Part shown: positions 1 to 7,071 of the stretch, in pieces | Layout: every line of letters begins with the position of its first letter | Numbering within the stretch: the first letter of the stretch is position 1 | Assembly: GCA_903924445.1 (NCBI GenBank) | Contig: CAIYBQ010000154.1 | Coordinates: forward strand, 1-9,827 | Length of the DNA stretch: 9,827 nt | Source of the DNA: an uncultured Armatimonadota bacterium | Lineage (GTDB): Bacteria; Armatimonadota; Armatimonadia; Armatimonadales; Armatimonadaceae | Direction of reading: 5' to 3' | Made by a program: the position numbers and the translations under genes | Notes under the pieces: generated by a model | What the model saw: the letters and a program-made list of their open reading frames with translations, nothing else | The model's database searches: none | What the model was told of the DNA's origin: nothing

Positions 1-1
1 C

Positions 2-1714
2 GATCGTTACGCGGCTCCGGATGATGTTTTGCGCACAATTCTGTTCCTGATGCTGGCGAGGGCTCAGGATGGCCACTTGCAGCTGGGATCATCCCCGGAT
101 GCCATCCAGTCGGTCAAAGGTCAGCTGCGGGAGTGGAGTGTACAAATCAAGTTGGCCGAGCTGCTAAACGATGAACATACTGAGGCCATCTGCGAGTGGT
201 TGGATGATCTTGCTAACGTTTGGCCAGCTCCAATGGACCATCCGTTTCCAAGTAACCTAATCGTTACGACTGCTACCGGCCTCCAGCTGAGACGTTTTAA
301 CAGCATCGAAACCGACTTGGAAGCCGCCATCACGGAACGCCTTGAGGGTGATGCGGTTACCGACAAAGCTGCCTGGGATGCCGCTGTTGCAGAAGCGGTA
401 CAGTCCATGGCGACACGTAACGATATCCACCTCGCGGTTGAACAGCAGGCAGCCGTCGCCGCAGCATCACGGAAGTTGCTCATCATTACTGGTGGCCCAG
501 GCACAGGAAAGACCACCGTCATCGCAAGCATCCTCGATGCTTGGAAGCGCTTTTCAAGCAAGTGTGGAACGGATGTCCGTATCGCGCTTGCCGCTCCGAC
601 AGCGCGTGCAGCAACCCGGATCACGGCCGCGCTAAGCCGTCAAAAAGTCGATGCCGTAGCTGCGATGACGGTTCACCGTCTTCTCGGAAGCCGGCCAGAC
701 CAGCACAATGCGTATTACTACAATCAGCGAAATCCGCTTGAGGTGGATGTGTTGATTGTGGATGAAGTCTCGATGTTGGATGCCAGCCTCATGGATGCGC
801 TGTTGCAGGCCATGCCAACGGATGCATGCCTTATCCTCGTTGGGGATCCAAACCAGCTTCCAAGTGTTGAGGCGGGCAGTGTGCTTCAGGACCTGATGGC
901 ACTCCAGTCTGATCTAGGTGAGCGGAGTCCAATCATCACGCTTAAGCGAAATCAACGGGCAACATCCGAGCTCTCAGCCATCGCAGATGCAATCCTTGAT
1001 GGGGATTCCACCACTGCGCAGGAGCTGCTTGGAGACCAGCTACGCAATGATGTTGCTCCACATGGAGGACTACGTCAGCCAGAGAAGATGCTTGAGCGCT
1101 TCGCTAAGTTCCGTCCGCTGATGGCAGCTCCGATGCGTTTCAATAGCACGCATGCGCTCCTCGAATCCTCCGATGCGCTGCTTCGTGAGCTAAGTGCGTG
1201 GCAGATTATCTGTCCGCTCCGGCGACAGGTAACTGTGATCAATCAACAGTTTGATGGCATGAAGCACCCCGATGGCATCACGCCGATCATCGTCACGCGA
1301 AACAACTACGCCCTCGACCTCATGAATGGTGAGATCGGATTTAGCGCGTGGGTTGGGGATGAGCTCTACGCAGCATTTGAACCCTTGCTGACGACCACAA
1401 AGGATGGGACGTTGGTTGTCGGTCCAACACGCTTGTTGCCCTACGCATCCCTCACAGATATCGAAAATGCATACGCCATCACGGTACACAAGTCCCAGGG
1501 TAGCGAGTGGGGAACCGTTGATGTCGTGTTGCCAACCGAGCCGCACCGGCTCTGTACCCGGGAGCTGATTTACACGGCAGTGACCCGTGCACGGAAAAAT
1601 GTCGAAGTTTTAGGCAGCAAGACCGTGTTCACCAGTGCACTGGGGATGCGAATCTTCCGCGACTCAAATCTCGGCAATCGCCTCACAAATGCTGTTCGGA
1701 AACTTGCAAAGTGA
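2..1714 (+). CDS. recD: RecD-type helicase, exodeoxyribonuclease V alpha subunit (5' end outside window)
   Basis: This is a superfamily 1B 5'-3' DNA helicase. RecD normally works with RecB and RecC in double-strand break processing and degradation of linear DNA in the cytoplasm. Counting from the TTG at position 29, Walker A (GGPGTGKTT) lies at residues 155-163 and Walker B (VLIVDE) at 241-246. Motif III (GDPNQLP) lies at 272-278. The late helicase motifs VHKSQGSEW (486-494) and YTAVTRARK (515-523) follow, so all the motor motifs are intact. The frame stays open from position 2 through the TTG with RecD-like sequence, so the true start is upstream. RecD proteins are usually near 600 residues, so perhaps 40-60 residues are missing. 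recB and recC would be expected upstream but are not visible. The TGA stop overlaps a GTG start (GTGA), suggesting translational coupling to the next frame. The last 39 coding bases plus the stop form the start of a 79-bp repeat. Confidence 0.93.
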   Translation, partial: DRYAAPDDVLRTILFLMLARAQDGHLQLGSSPDAIQSVKGQLREWSVQIKLAELLNDEHTEAICEWLDDLANVWPAPMDHPFPSNLIVTTATGLQLRRFNSIETDLEAAITERLEGDAVTDKAAWDAAVAEAVQSMATRNDIHLAVEQQAAVAAASRKLLIITGGPGTGKTTVIASILDAWKRFSSKCGTDVRIALAAPTARAATRITAALSRQKVDAVAAMTVHRLLGSRPDQHNAYYYNQRNPLEVDVLIVDEVSMLDASLMDALLQAMPTDACLILVGDPNQLPSVEAGSVLQDLMALQSDLGERSPIITLKRNQRATSELSAIADAILDGDSTTAQELLGDQLRNDVAPHGGLRQPEKMLERFAKFRPLMAAPMRFNSTHALLESSDALLRELSAWQIICPLRRQVTVINQQFDGMKHPDGITPIIVTRNNYALDLMNGEIGFSAWVGDELYAAFEPLLTTTKDGTLVVGPTRLLPYASLTDIENAYAITVHKSQGSEWGTVDVVLPTEPHRLCTRELIYTAVTRARKNVEVLGSKTVFTSALGMRIFRDSNLGNRLTNAVRKLAK

Positions 1715-1751
1715 ACGATGCGGTCCTCGACCTGCAGGTTGTCAAGCAGCC
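1673..1751 (+). repeat. 79-bp direct repeat, copy 1 (recD 3' end plus next gene start)
   Basis: This block is identical, base for base, to the one 194 bp downstream. It begins with GGCAATCGCC inside recD, covers the recD stop and the overlapping GTG start, and ends 41 bases into the next frame. It is the conserved head of a 194-bp unit (1673-1866). The rest of the unit, from 1752 on, aligns to the second unit without net gaps but at only about 64% identity by hand count. Confidence 0.95.
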
Positions 1752-1908
1752 ACTCAGAGCGCTTATGTACGAAAAGCTCATCTGGACACACCTGTTTGGC
1801 ATCCATACCAAATGTGACTGGGCCGCTGGAGGTACTGCCATCGGAGTGATTACCAAGCACAGAAATGGCAATCGCCTCACAAATGCTGTTCGGAAACTTG
1901 CAAAGTGA
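1711..1908 (+). pseudogene. chimeric truncated ORF: head of the downstream membrane-protein gene fused to the recD tail
   Basis: This 65-residue frame starts at a GTG overlapping the recD stop. A weak GGAA ribosome binding site sits at 1698-1701. Residues 1-54 align without gaps to the N-terminus of the next gene: the first 13 residues are identical, followed by close similarity such as LMYEKLIWTHLFGI against LMYEKLVWQHLFGI. The last residues (NRLTNAVRKLAK) are the exact C-terminus of RecD in the same frame. The product has neither the two membrane segments nor the PH-like tail of its neighbour. It is best read as a duplication by-product. Its own AAGTGA end recreates the GTGA overlap, so ribosomes could still be handed from recD to the full gene. 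Many of the differences from the second copy are in third codon positions, which suggests the diverged part once evolved as coding sequence. It could be a maintained small protein, but nothing in it argues for that. Confidence 0.7.
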
Positions 1909-1945
1909 ACGATGCGGTCCTCGACCTGCAGGTTGTCAAGCAGCC
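1867..1945 (+). repeat. 79-bp direct repeat, copy 2
   Basis: This is the exact second copy of 1673-1751, at an offset of 194 bp. It directly follows the first unit, so units 1673-1866 and 1867-2060 are in perfect tandem. The second unit ends just before GGAAAC (2061-2066). That resembles the GGCAAT that begins each unit, so short imperfect homology may have marked the crossover. It supplies the GTG start and weak ribosome binding site of the full-length downstream gene. Confidence 0.95.
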
Positions 1946-2531
1946 CCTACGGGCGTTGATGTATGAAAAGCTGGTCTGGCAGCACCTCTTTGGTATCGGT
2001 ATTGATTTTCGGTGTGCGCCTGAAGCCACGGGTTTCCGGGTTTTTACCTATCACAAGAATGGAAACATCCGAACCATCCTTGGAGTGATTGGATTCCTGA
2101 TGATTGTCGAAGGCATTGCCATCGACTTCTTCGTTGCGACCAAATCCACAAAGGCTGCGGTTATCCTTGGGCTGCTTCATCTAGCGATGCTTCTCTACTC
2201 TTTTGTGTTGATAAAAGCATCCAGGCAAAGACCAATATGCGTGTCAGACGATGGCATTCTTGTGAGGACATCGCTGCTGTATTGCTGCTGGATACCAAGG
2301 TCTACCCTGAAATCCGTGCGTGTTCTCGACAAGGAAGTTGAGCGTATCAACGTGCCAACTGTCCTCTGGTGCGCGCTCGGTGATCAGCCCAATGTGATGA
2401 TTGAGCTGACCGATGCACAAGCCGCTGTGCTTCCATTTGGCATCATTCGCAGACCAAGCACCCTCTATGTTTACATTGACATGCCAGCGGAATTCGTCGA
2501 GCTGATTCGGAAACGACAGGCAACCCCATGA
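1905..2531 (+). CDS. uncharacterised two-TM membrane protein with PH-like C-terminal domain
   Basis: This 208-residue protein is not a family I can name. Residues 1-54 are soluble and contain the segment duplicated in the truncated frame upstream. Two hydrophobic segments follow at about 56-78 and 84-104, separated by a very short polar turn (ATKSTK), forming a hairpin. The tail (about 108-208) has the pattern DDGILVRTSLLY, then a WIPRSTLKSVRV stretch, then alternating strands and a final helix (AEFVELIRK). This resembles bacterial PH-like domains that follow paired membrane helices, but that fold call is inference. With a two-helix hairpin both soluble ends probably face the cytoplasm. The GTG start overlaps the preceding stop (GTGA), so it is coupled to the recD transcript. 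That could be simple co-transcription rather than a shared function. Its stop overlaps an ATG (ATGA) opening a tiny frame. Confidence 0.8.
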   Translation: MNDAVLDLQVVKQPLRALMYEKLVWQHLFGIGIDFRCAPEATGFRVFTYHKNGNIRTILGVIGFLMIVEGIAIDFFVATKSTKAAVILGLLHLAMLLYSFVLIKASRQRPICVSDDGILVRTSLLYCCWIPRSTLKSVRVLDKEVERINVPTVLWCALGDQPNVMIELTDAQAAVLPFGIIRRPSTLYVYIDMPAEFVELIRKRQATP

Positions 2532-2590
2532 AACTCATCGGAAAATTCTTCAAATACACTGGCATTTCGTGTTCATTACGCAACTTGTAG
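2528..2590 (+). CDS. 20-codon micro-ORF or gene remnant, coupled to the PH-like gene
   Basis: An ATG at 2528 overlaps the upstream TGA stop (ATGA) and opens a frame that starts MKLIGKFFKYTGI and ends at TAG after 20 residues. The basic, aromatic opening resembles the N-terminus of a small membrane protein, but no membrane helix follows. It could be the remnant of a truncated third gene in the recD operon, a small coupled peptide, or chance. There is no ribosome binding site of its own beyond reinitiation. Confidence 0.3.
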   Translation: MKLIGKFFKYTGISCSLRNL

Positions 2591-2613
2591 CATTCACCAC
2601 TGTTAATTTCTCG

Positions 2614-2619
2614 TAGAAT
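2614..2619 (+). promoter_or_regulatory. possible -10 element (TAGAAT) just upstream of the ligase gene
   Basis: TAGAAT lies 10 bp before the preferred ATG at 2630. There is no well-spaced -35: TTGTAG at 2585-2590 is too far, with a 23-bp spacer. No Shine-Dalgarno sequence is visible before either candidate start. If the element is real, transcription would begin within a few bases of the start codon and the mRNA would be nearly leaderless. The surrounding intergenic stretch 2591-2623 is locally AT-richer than the genes but otherwise unremarkable. Confidence 0.25.
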
Positions 2620-2623
2620 CCCA

Positions 2624-4390
2624 GTGAATATGCCTGAAGCGACATCCTCTAAATCATCCAGCAGCCGGTCACACCGAAGCAGCCGTCATCACCAACGGTC
2701 CTCTGTCATCGAAAAGTACCTCGCTGGTGTCCTCCTCTTAGTCGTTCTGCTTGCATCCGGCCTTGCCGAAATGCCGTGGATTCCAAACCCTTGGCCGGTT
2801 CGGATCTTACAGGGAACCCTTCTTGGCGCATTGTTTATCGTCATCGCAGTCGCTACCTTTCAGGAACGCTTTCAGACGATGTTGTTACGTGGACCAACAC
2901 CCTGGATGCTGGCCCTAACGGCTTGGCACTTTTACGGCATCCTCAATGCACCTGATTCCAAATGGGCTCTTGCGCGCTGTCTCCTGATTCTCATCGGACT
3001 CTCCGTTTACATCATCGCCGGATTTGGCCTGAAGTCAGACACCATCCGGTGGGTAGCCACCGCTGCCATCGGAATCGGCGTTGCACAATCCCTCCTTGGT
3101 TTTGCACAGTTCGGTCAGGACCAATCCGCATCCCGTGGAGCCATTTTTGCATCCTTTGGTAACCACGAATCGCTTGGCTCCTTCCTGTTGATTCTCATCC
3201 CACCTGCAATCGCCCTTGCGCTCCAGCCACGCCTCGAGTTCAAAACCCGCCTTTACTCGCAGGCCGCTGCCGTCGTCCTTGTCGGAGCCCTGCTGATTGC
3301 CCGGACACGTTCCGCGTGGATTGGTCTAGTCGCAGGCGCCATCATGATGGCAGTCCTCGCGGCAAAAGAAGGTCATATTCGCATCGATCGTAATCGAAAG
3401 CACGACCTCGTCGGACCCGCTGCTGTTGTTGCCGCAGGCTTGATCGTCTTTGTGATCATCGGCGAGCTGATGCCCCTCTTGGGCGAACGAGCATCAACCT
3501 TTCAGTTTCTAAAAGATGACACATCGTTTATCGACCGCTTAAACCAATGGCGCGGCGCTGTTCTTGCCACCGCAGAGCGTCCCTTTACCGGATGGGGCAC
3601 GGGCTCATGGCCAATCATCCAGAGCTGGTGGACACACACCGCAGATGAGCCATTTACCGTCACACGTGTCGGAACCGGTCATTCCAATCTAGCGCATAAC
3701 GTCTGGGTACAAACGGCGGCCGAGCTTGGGGTTACGGGACTCGCGTTGTATGCGGGTTTGTTCATCTCCCTGATGCACTCTGTCATCCAGCGTCTGCCGG
3801 AAATGAGTGAGCGAAACCACCATCACCGTAAAGCGCTCGCGATGGGAGCCGTCTGTGCAGTGTTTGCATCCATCGTGGATGGTCTTGGCAGCCCGGCACA
3901 CGTCTTTCCCGGTGTGTTGATTCAGCTCTGGTTCTGGATGGGAGTCGGGGTTGGTGCGTGTCGTGAACACGATGTTGCTCCGGAAGCACTCCTGCCCGTA
4001 AAGCCTACGATGCACATCACGACCGGAGTTATCGCAGCGGTTATCGGCTGCATCCCTCTGGCGTTTGCGTTCCGTCTAAACCAAGGCCAGGCGCGAATCA
4101 AGCCTCCAACACTTGAGATTGTTGCTCAGACCATCAAGCGCCCGGATGGCACGCAAGGGGTGCAAGCGATTGCCGTTGTCACAAACCCGGATGGTAAAGA
4201 CCGGACAAGTGCTCCCGGTGTTGAGTGGTCTGCAACCGGCCTCACCAATGTTGGCCAGTCAGCGATCGATGTTGATGGTGGTGGAGTTCGAAGTGTCCTG
4301 ACGGGAATCCCGCAGCCAGGCGTGCAGCCTGTTATCTATGCTAAGTGGCGGGATGAAACCGGACGGATTATCACAACACATAACCCATAG
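2624..4390 (+). CDS. O-antigen ligase / polymerase (WaaL/Wzy_C) family membrane protein with extra C-terminal domain
   Basis: The protein is a polytopic inner-membrane glycosyltransferase of the kind that joins lipid-linked glycans to lipid A or a protein, or polymerises them, on the periplasmic face. It has many hydrophobic segments between residues about 31 and 485. The family features are TRSAWIGL (228-235), then a large loop with RLNQWRGA (305-312) and GWGTG (323-327). The Wzy_C-type motif AHNVWVQTAAELGVTG follows at 357-372, containing His358, Asn359 and Glu367. The GTG at 2624 and the ATG at 2630 are both in frame; the ATG looks the better start. The first 27 residues are rich in Ser, Arg and His. 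After the last helix (about 466-483), some 105 residues form a soluble, Gly/Val-rich, probably all-beta domain not typical of the family, presumably periplasmic. Whether it acts as ligase or polymerase cannot be decided. Its 3' end lies 9 bp from a convergent gene. Confidence 0.85.
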   Translation: MNMPEATSSKSSSSRSHRSSRHHQRSSVIEKYLAGVLLLVVLLASGLAEMPWIPNPWPVRILQGTLLGALFIVIAVATFQERFQTMLLRGPTPWMLALTAWHFYGILNAPDSKWALARCLLILIGLSVYIIAGFGLKSDTIRWVATAAIGIGVAQSLLGFAQFGQDQSASRGAIFASFGNHESLGSFLLILIPPAIALALQPRLEFKTRLYSQAAAVVLVGALLIARTRSAWIGLVAGAIMMAVLAAKEGHIRIDRNRKHDLVGPAAVVAAGLIVFVIIGELMPLLGERASTFQFLKDDTSFIDRLNQWRGAVLATAERPFTGWGTGSWPIIQSWWTHTADEPFTVTRVGTGHSNLAHNVWVQTAAELGVTGLALYAGLFISLMHSVIQRLPEMSERNHHHRKALAMGAVCAVFASIVDGLGSPAHVFPGVLIQLWFWMGVGVGACREHDVAPEALLPVKPTMHITTGVIAAVIGCIPLAFAFRLNQGQARIKPPTLEIVAQTIKRPDGTQGVQAIAVVTNPDGKDRTSAPGVEWSATGLTNVGQSAIDVDGGGVRSVLTGIPQPGVQPVIYAKWRDETGRIITTHNP

Positions 4391-4399
4391 GTTTGCCGT

Positions 4400-5821
4400 C
4401 TAGTGCTCTATATGCGGACCCAGCTCCACGAGGTACAGCGTCCGCATAGAGTCATCTACATCACGTTTACCGCGTATCGTCCCAACCTCAAGCAAATACT
4501 GCTCCAGCGCCGACTGTGTGTAATCCGTAAAGGTCCGTGAACGCGCTTTGCCGAGGCGCTTGGCCTGTGGGTCATCCGATGGCACCCATTCCAGAATCAG
4601 GTGTCGCGTCCCGCGGCTGAGCGTACGGACAACTTCTTGAAGCGGGATTCCTGCGGCGAGGCAGAGGTGGTGGATGAGGGCGAGAGCCATCACCGTGTCG
4701 GCATCAAGGCGCTCAAACCAGCCCGGACGCTCTGTGCCATGCAGCCCGATCCCGGGGCTTGGAGCAAGGACATCCATGCGAACCGTTTGGATGCCCGCCG
4801 CATCCTGTTGATGTTCAACCGTACGTGCATAGAGCTGTTCGGCCGCCATCGTGTCCGGCTCAACCGCTAGCACCACATCTGAAAATGGCGAAGCAAGTCT
4901 GCTGTAACGCCCGGCATTGGCACCATAATCCACGGTTACCCGGCCAGACAGCGTCTTCAACCATCCCGAAATAATCTGTTCCTTGCTTGCACGGGCTTTG
5001 TCGGTGTAGCCATCCTCCGCATCGTAGCCGCCCCACTGAGATCGACTGGCATCGATTTTTGGACCATTCGCAACCACCAACCCGCGGAGGCTGTCCAGCA
5101 AACCGAGCAGCTGATTCTTACTGAGGGAGCCCGCCGTAGCCGTTCCCGTTGGTCGATCGCCTGCTGAACGCGTCGCTTTGGCATGCATGTGGATGTGGGC
5201 AACGATTCCTGGGTTCAGCCACGATGTCTTTGGCAGTAGCGCGGATGCCATATCCAGCGGAATTCCATCTGGGAATTGTAAGAGCATCCCGGCCATCCGT
5301 GAGTCGAACGCATGCATCAGGGCAAGTGGTGCAAGAAAGTGGCGGCAGAACTGTCCATAGCCTGCCCAAAGCGAGCCATCGGTGTAGCGAACCAGTGACA
5401 GCGTGTCGATGAGCACCGGCTTGCTACCCACAAACTGGATATTGCTGGATGCCGCATCCTGCAACCACATCCCGTGCTCTATCGCCGTGACCATGACATC
5501 CAGAGTGTGCAGCGCGGCAGCCTGTAGCTGGCCGTGCGTCCATTCATGGGAATAGGAAATCCAAGGAAGCTCTGTGGGGGCAATCACCTGTTCAGGTTGT
5601 ACGGGCCACGCATCGAGCGAAAGGGATGTGATGTCCACATTGGTGTGTGCGACAAGCGCTCCACTTGAGACCAGCGTTTCCAAGAGGCCGCTTGAGTCGA
5701 GGAATGCAAAGTCATCGATCGCCGGCGCGAAAATCGCCCGCAAGAGCTGACCTTCGTGGCGGAACATTCTCCCACCGGGATCGCGAAAGCTGCTGGGATG
5801 CCAGTGGTGTGTGTAGGACAT
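4400..5821 (-). CDS. NoeA-like SAM-dependent methyltransferase with kinase-like N-terminal region
   Basis: This 473-residue, apparently soluble protein has two parts. The N-terminal part (about 15-215) contains EWTHGQLQAAALHTLDVM (93-110), QDAASSNIQF (121-130) and VLIDTLSL (136-143), followed by a WAGYGQFCRHFLAPLALM stretch. The spacing of Asp122, Asn127 and Asp139 recalls the catalytic loop and metal-binding Asp of kinase or aminoglycoside-phosphotransferase folds, without clear proof of activity. The C-terminal part is a class I methyltransferase: motif I VDYGANAGRYS (297-307), an acidic residue after strand 2 (Glu321), MDVL (349-352) and ALIHHL (381-386). The layout matches, from memory, the family of the rhizobial nodulation protein NoeA and glycan-locus methyltransferases. 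The substrate is unknown; given the ligase and acyltransferase alongside, a surface glycan or its carrier is the likely target. No strong Shine-Dalgarno precedes the ATG at 5821. The gene is divergent from the acyltransferase. Confidence 0.82.
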   Translation of the reverse strand: MSYTHHWHPSSFRDPGGRMFRHEGQLLRAIFAPAIDDFAFLDSSGLLETLVSSGALVAHTNVDITSLSLDAWPVQPEQVIAPTELPWISYSHEWTHGQLQAAALHTLDVMVTAIEHGMWLQDAASSNIQFVGSKPVLIDTLSLVRYTDGSLWAGYGQFCRHFLAPLALMHAFDSRMAGMLLQFPDGIPLDMASALLPKTSWLNPGIVAHIHMHAKATRSAGDRPTGTATAGSLSKNQLLGLLDSLRGLVVANGPKIDASRSQWGGYDAEDGYTDKARASKEQIISGWLKTLSGRVTVDYGANAGRYSRLASPFSDVVLAVEPDTMAAEQLYARTVEHQQDAAGIQTVRMDVLAPSPGIGLHGTERPGWFERLDADTVMALALIHHLCLAAGIPLQEVVRTLSRGTRHLILEWVPSDDPQAKRLGKARSRTFTDYTQSALEQYLLEVGTIRGKRDVDDSMRTLYLVELGPHIEH

Positions 5822-5916
5822 AGACTTCGGAGTACGGACGTATCCGTCTTACGGCGAGTTCAGGATTCCTGCTATGGAAATCGGGTTGAATTACCGACAT
5901 CTTCCTTGGAGTACCT
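5822..5916. promoter_or_regulatory. 95-bp divergent intergenic region with two short inverted repeats
   Basis: This gap must hold the start signals of both the methyltransferase (minus) and the acyltransferase (plus). It contains ACGGA-CGTA-TCCGT (5834-5847), a 5-bp stem with a 4-base loop, and CAGGA-T-TCCTG (5861-5871), a near-perfect 11-bp palindrome. Either could be an operator half-site or chance. No convincing -35/-10 pair was found for either direction. The clear site is the ribosome binding site GGAG at 5908-5911, five bases before the acyltransferase ATG. Confidence 0.35.
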
Positions 5917-7068
5917 ATGCCAAGAAGCACATCGGTTGTCGAGCTTGACCCAATACAGCTGCCATCCCCGCTGGATCATCAGCAGCTACGTGATGTTGCC
6001 AGCAACTTTGGTACCAGTCGTGGTGATCAGAAGTCGCAAAGTACATCACCTGAATCCCATTTTCTACCAAGTCTCGAAGCCTTCCGCGCCATCGCAATTG
6101 TGTGCGTTGTCGCCGGCCATGCGATCGGTAGCACTGGCTGGGTGATTGATTCCCCAATCGAGAAGTTCATCGCGAATATCATCCTTGGCGGCACCAATCT
6201 CTTCGTCTTTATCAGCGGGTATCTCTTTCATCACGTCTTTAAAAATCGCTATACCTACAAAGGCTTTCTGCAACAAAAGGCGCAGCGTGTCTTGGTCCCG
6301 TACCTTTTCCTTTCGGCGCTTCCTATCCTGATGGCGGTTCAGAACGACCACCCGGCGGGGCTCCCCGGTGCCTTAATGGCCTATCTTGGGCACCTCGCCA
6401 AGGGCGATGTCTGGATCTGCTATTGGTACGTACCGTTTGTTATGGCGATGTTCGCGCTCTCGCCCATCCACCGTTGGTTTGCCACCCTCCCTGCGAAGGT
6501 CCAGATCACAGCGGTTGGAAGCATGCTTACGATCGCCAGCATCACACAGCGGCCCATCAACAACATCGGAATACCCCAGCTGCTTGTCTACTTCACACCG
6601 GTCTATCTGGCTGGGGTGACGGCCGCCGTCCACCGCCAACGCCTCATGGCATTCCTATCGCGTCACCACGTAAAGCTGCTCATCGGGGCGGTTGGACTTG
6701 CTATCGCACAGGCCATCCTCGCCACGAACACCGGTTCGTACCACCGGGCTTTCGGCAGCATCGGTAACATCGACCTTCAACTCATCCAAAAAATCCTGAT
6801 GTGTGGCTGGTTGCTCTATGCGCTGCAGTGGTTTGACCAGCACAATAGCAAGGTGGTTGGGCTCTTGGCAGCATCCAGCTTTGCGGTCTTCTTCATCCAC
6901 CCGTACGTCATCGACTTGTGGCTCAGGACATGGAAGCTACACGCATTTTTGAGTGGGGGACCTGCGCTGCCGGCGGCAGTCGCCATCATTCTTGGCATCA
7001 GCATTCTCTGCGCGCTCGCTATACGCAAAGTCGCAGGGAAGCGCTCGCGCTACCTGATCGGCTGGTAG
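5917..7068 (+). CDS. membrane O-acyltransferase, acyltransferase-3 family (OafA/ExoH-type)
   Basis: Proteins of this family carry acyl groups, usually acetyl, across the inner membrane and place them on surface sugars such as O-antigen or exopolysaccharide. The 383-residue product has about ten hydrophobic segments from residue 52 to 370. The domain opens with PSLEAFRAIAIVCVVAGHAIG, giving the family's R-X10-H pair (Arg57, His68). It continues with LFVFISGYLF (95-104), QRVLVPYLF (123-131), YWYVPF (169-174) and FFIHPYVI (325-332), all typical positions. About 50 polar residues precede the domain, longer than the usual short cytoplasmic N-terminus. The ATG at 5917 is supported by GGAG five bases upstream. 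There is no extra C-terminal SGNH domain, so acyl transfer would rely on the membrane domain alone. Its neighbours suggest it decorates the glycan handled by the ligase-family protein. Its stop is 3 bp from the convergent esterase stop. Confidence 0.9.
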   Translation: MPRSTSVVELDPIQLPSPLDHQQLRDVASNFGTSRGDQKSQSTSPESHFLPSLEAFRAIAIVCVVAGHAIGSTGWVIDSPIEKFIANIILGGTNLFVFISGYLFHHVFKNRYTYKGFLQQKAQRVLVPYLFLSALPILMAVQNDHPAGLPGALMAYLGHLAKGDVWICYWYVPFVMAMFALSPIHRWFATLPAKVQITAVGSMLTIASITQRPINNIGIPQLLVYFTPVYLAGVTAAVHRQRLMAFLSRHHVKLLIGAVGLAIAQAILATNTGSYHRAFGSIGNIDLQLIQKILMCGWLLYALQWFDQHNSKVVGLLAASSFAVFFIHPYVIDLWLRTWKLHAFLSGGPALPAAVAIILGISILCALAIRKVAGKRSRYLIGW

Positions 7069-7071
7069 ACC

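Noticed and set aside
121..624. Minus-strand open frame of 167 codons inside recD
   Set aside because: It is antisense to intact helicase motifs and has no recognisable domain or ribosome binding site.
1673..1945. Insertion sequence or phage attachment site as the cause of the 79-bp repeat
   Set aside because: There is no transposase, integrase, tRNA gene or terminal inverted repeat nearby. The repeat covers a coding junction and the intervening DNA is a diverged copy of the neighbouring gene.
4385..4405. Bidirectional terminator between the ligase and methyltransferase genes
   Set aside because: No GC-rich stem followed by a T-run could be found on either strand around the 9-bp gap.
5756..6145. 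Plus-strand open frame spanning the divergent intergenic region
   Set aside because: It overlaps the methyltransferase start and the acyltransferase in another frame. Both of those genes have family motifs and this frame does not.
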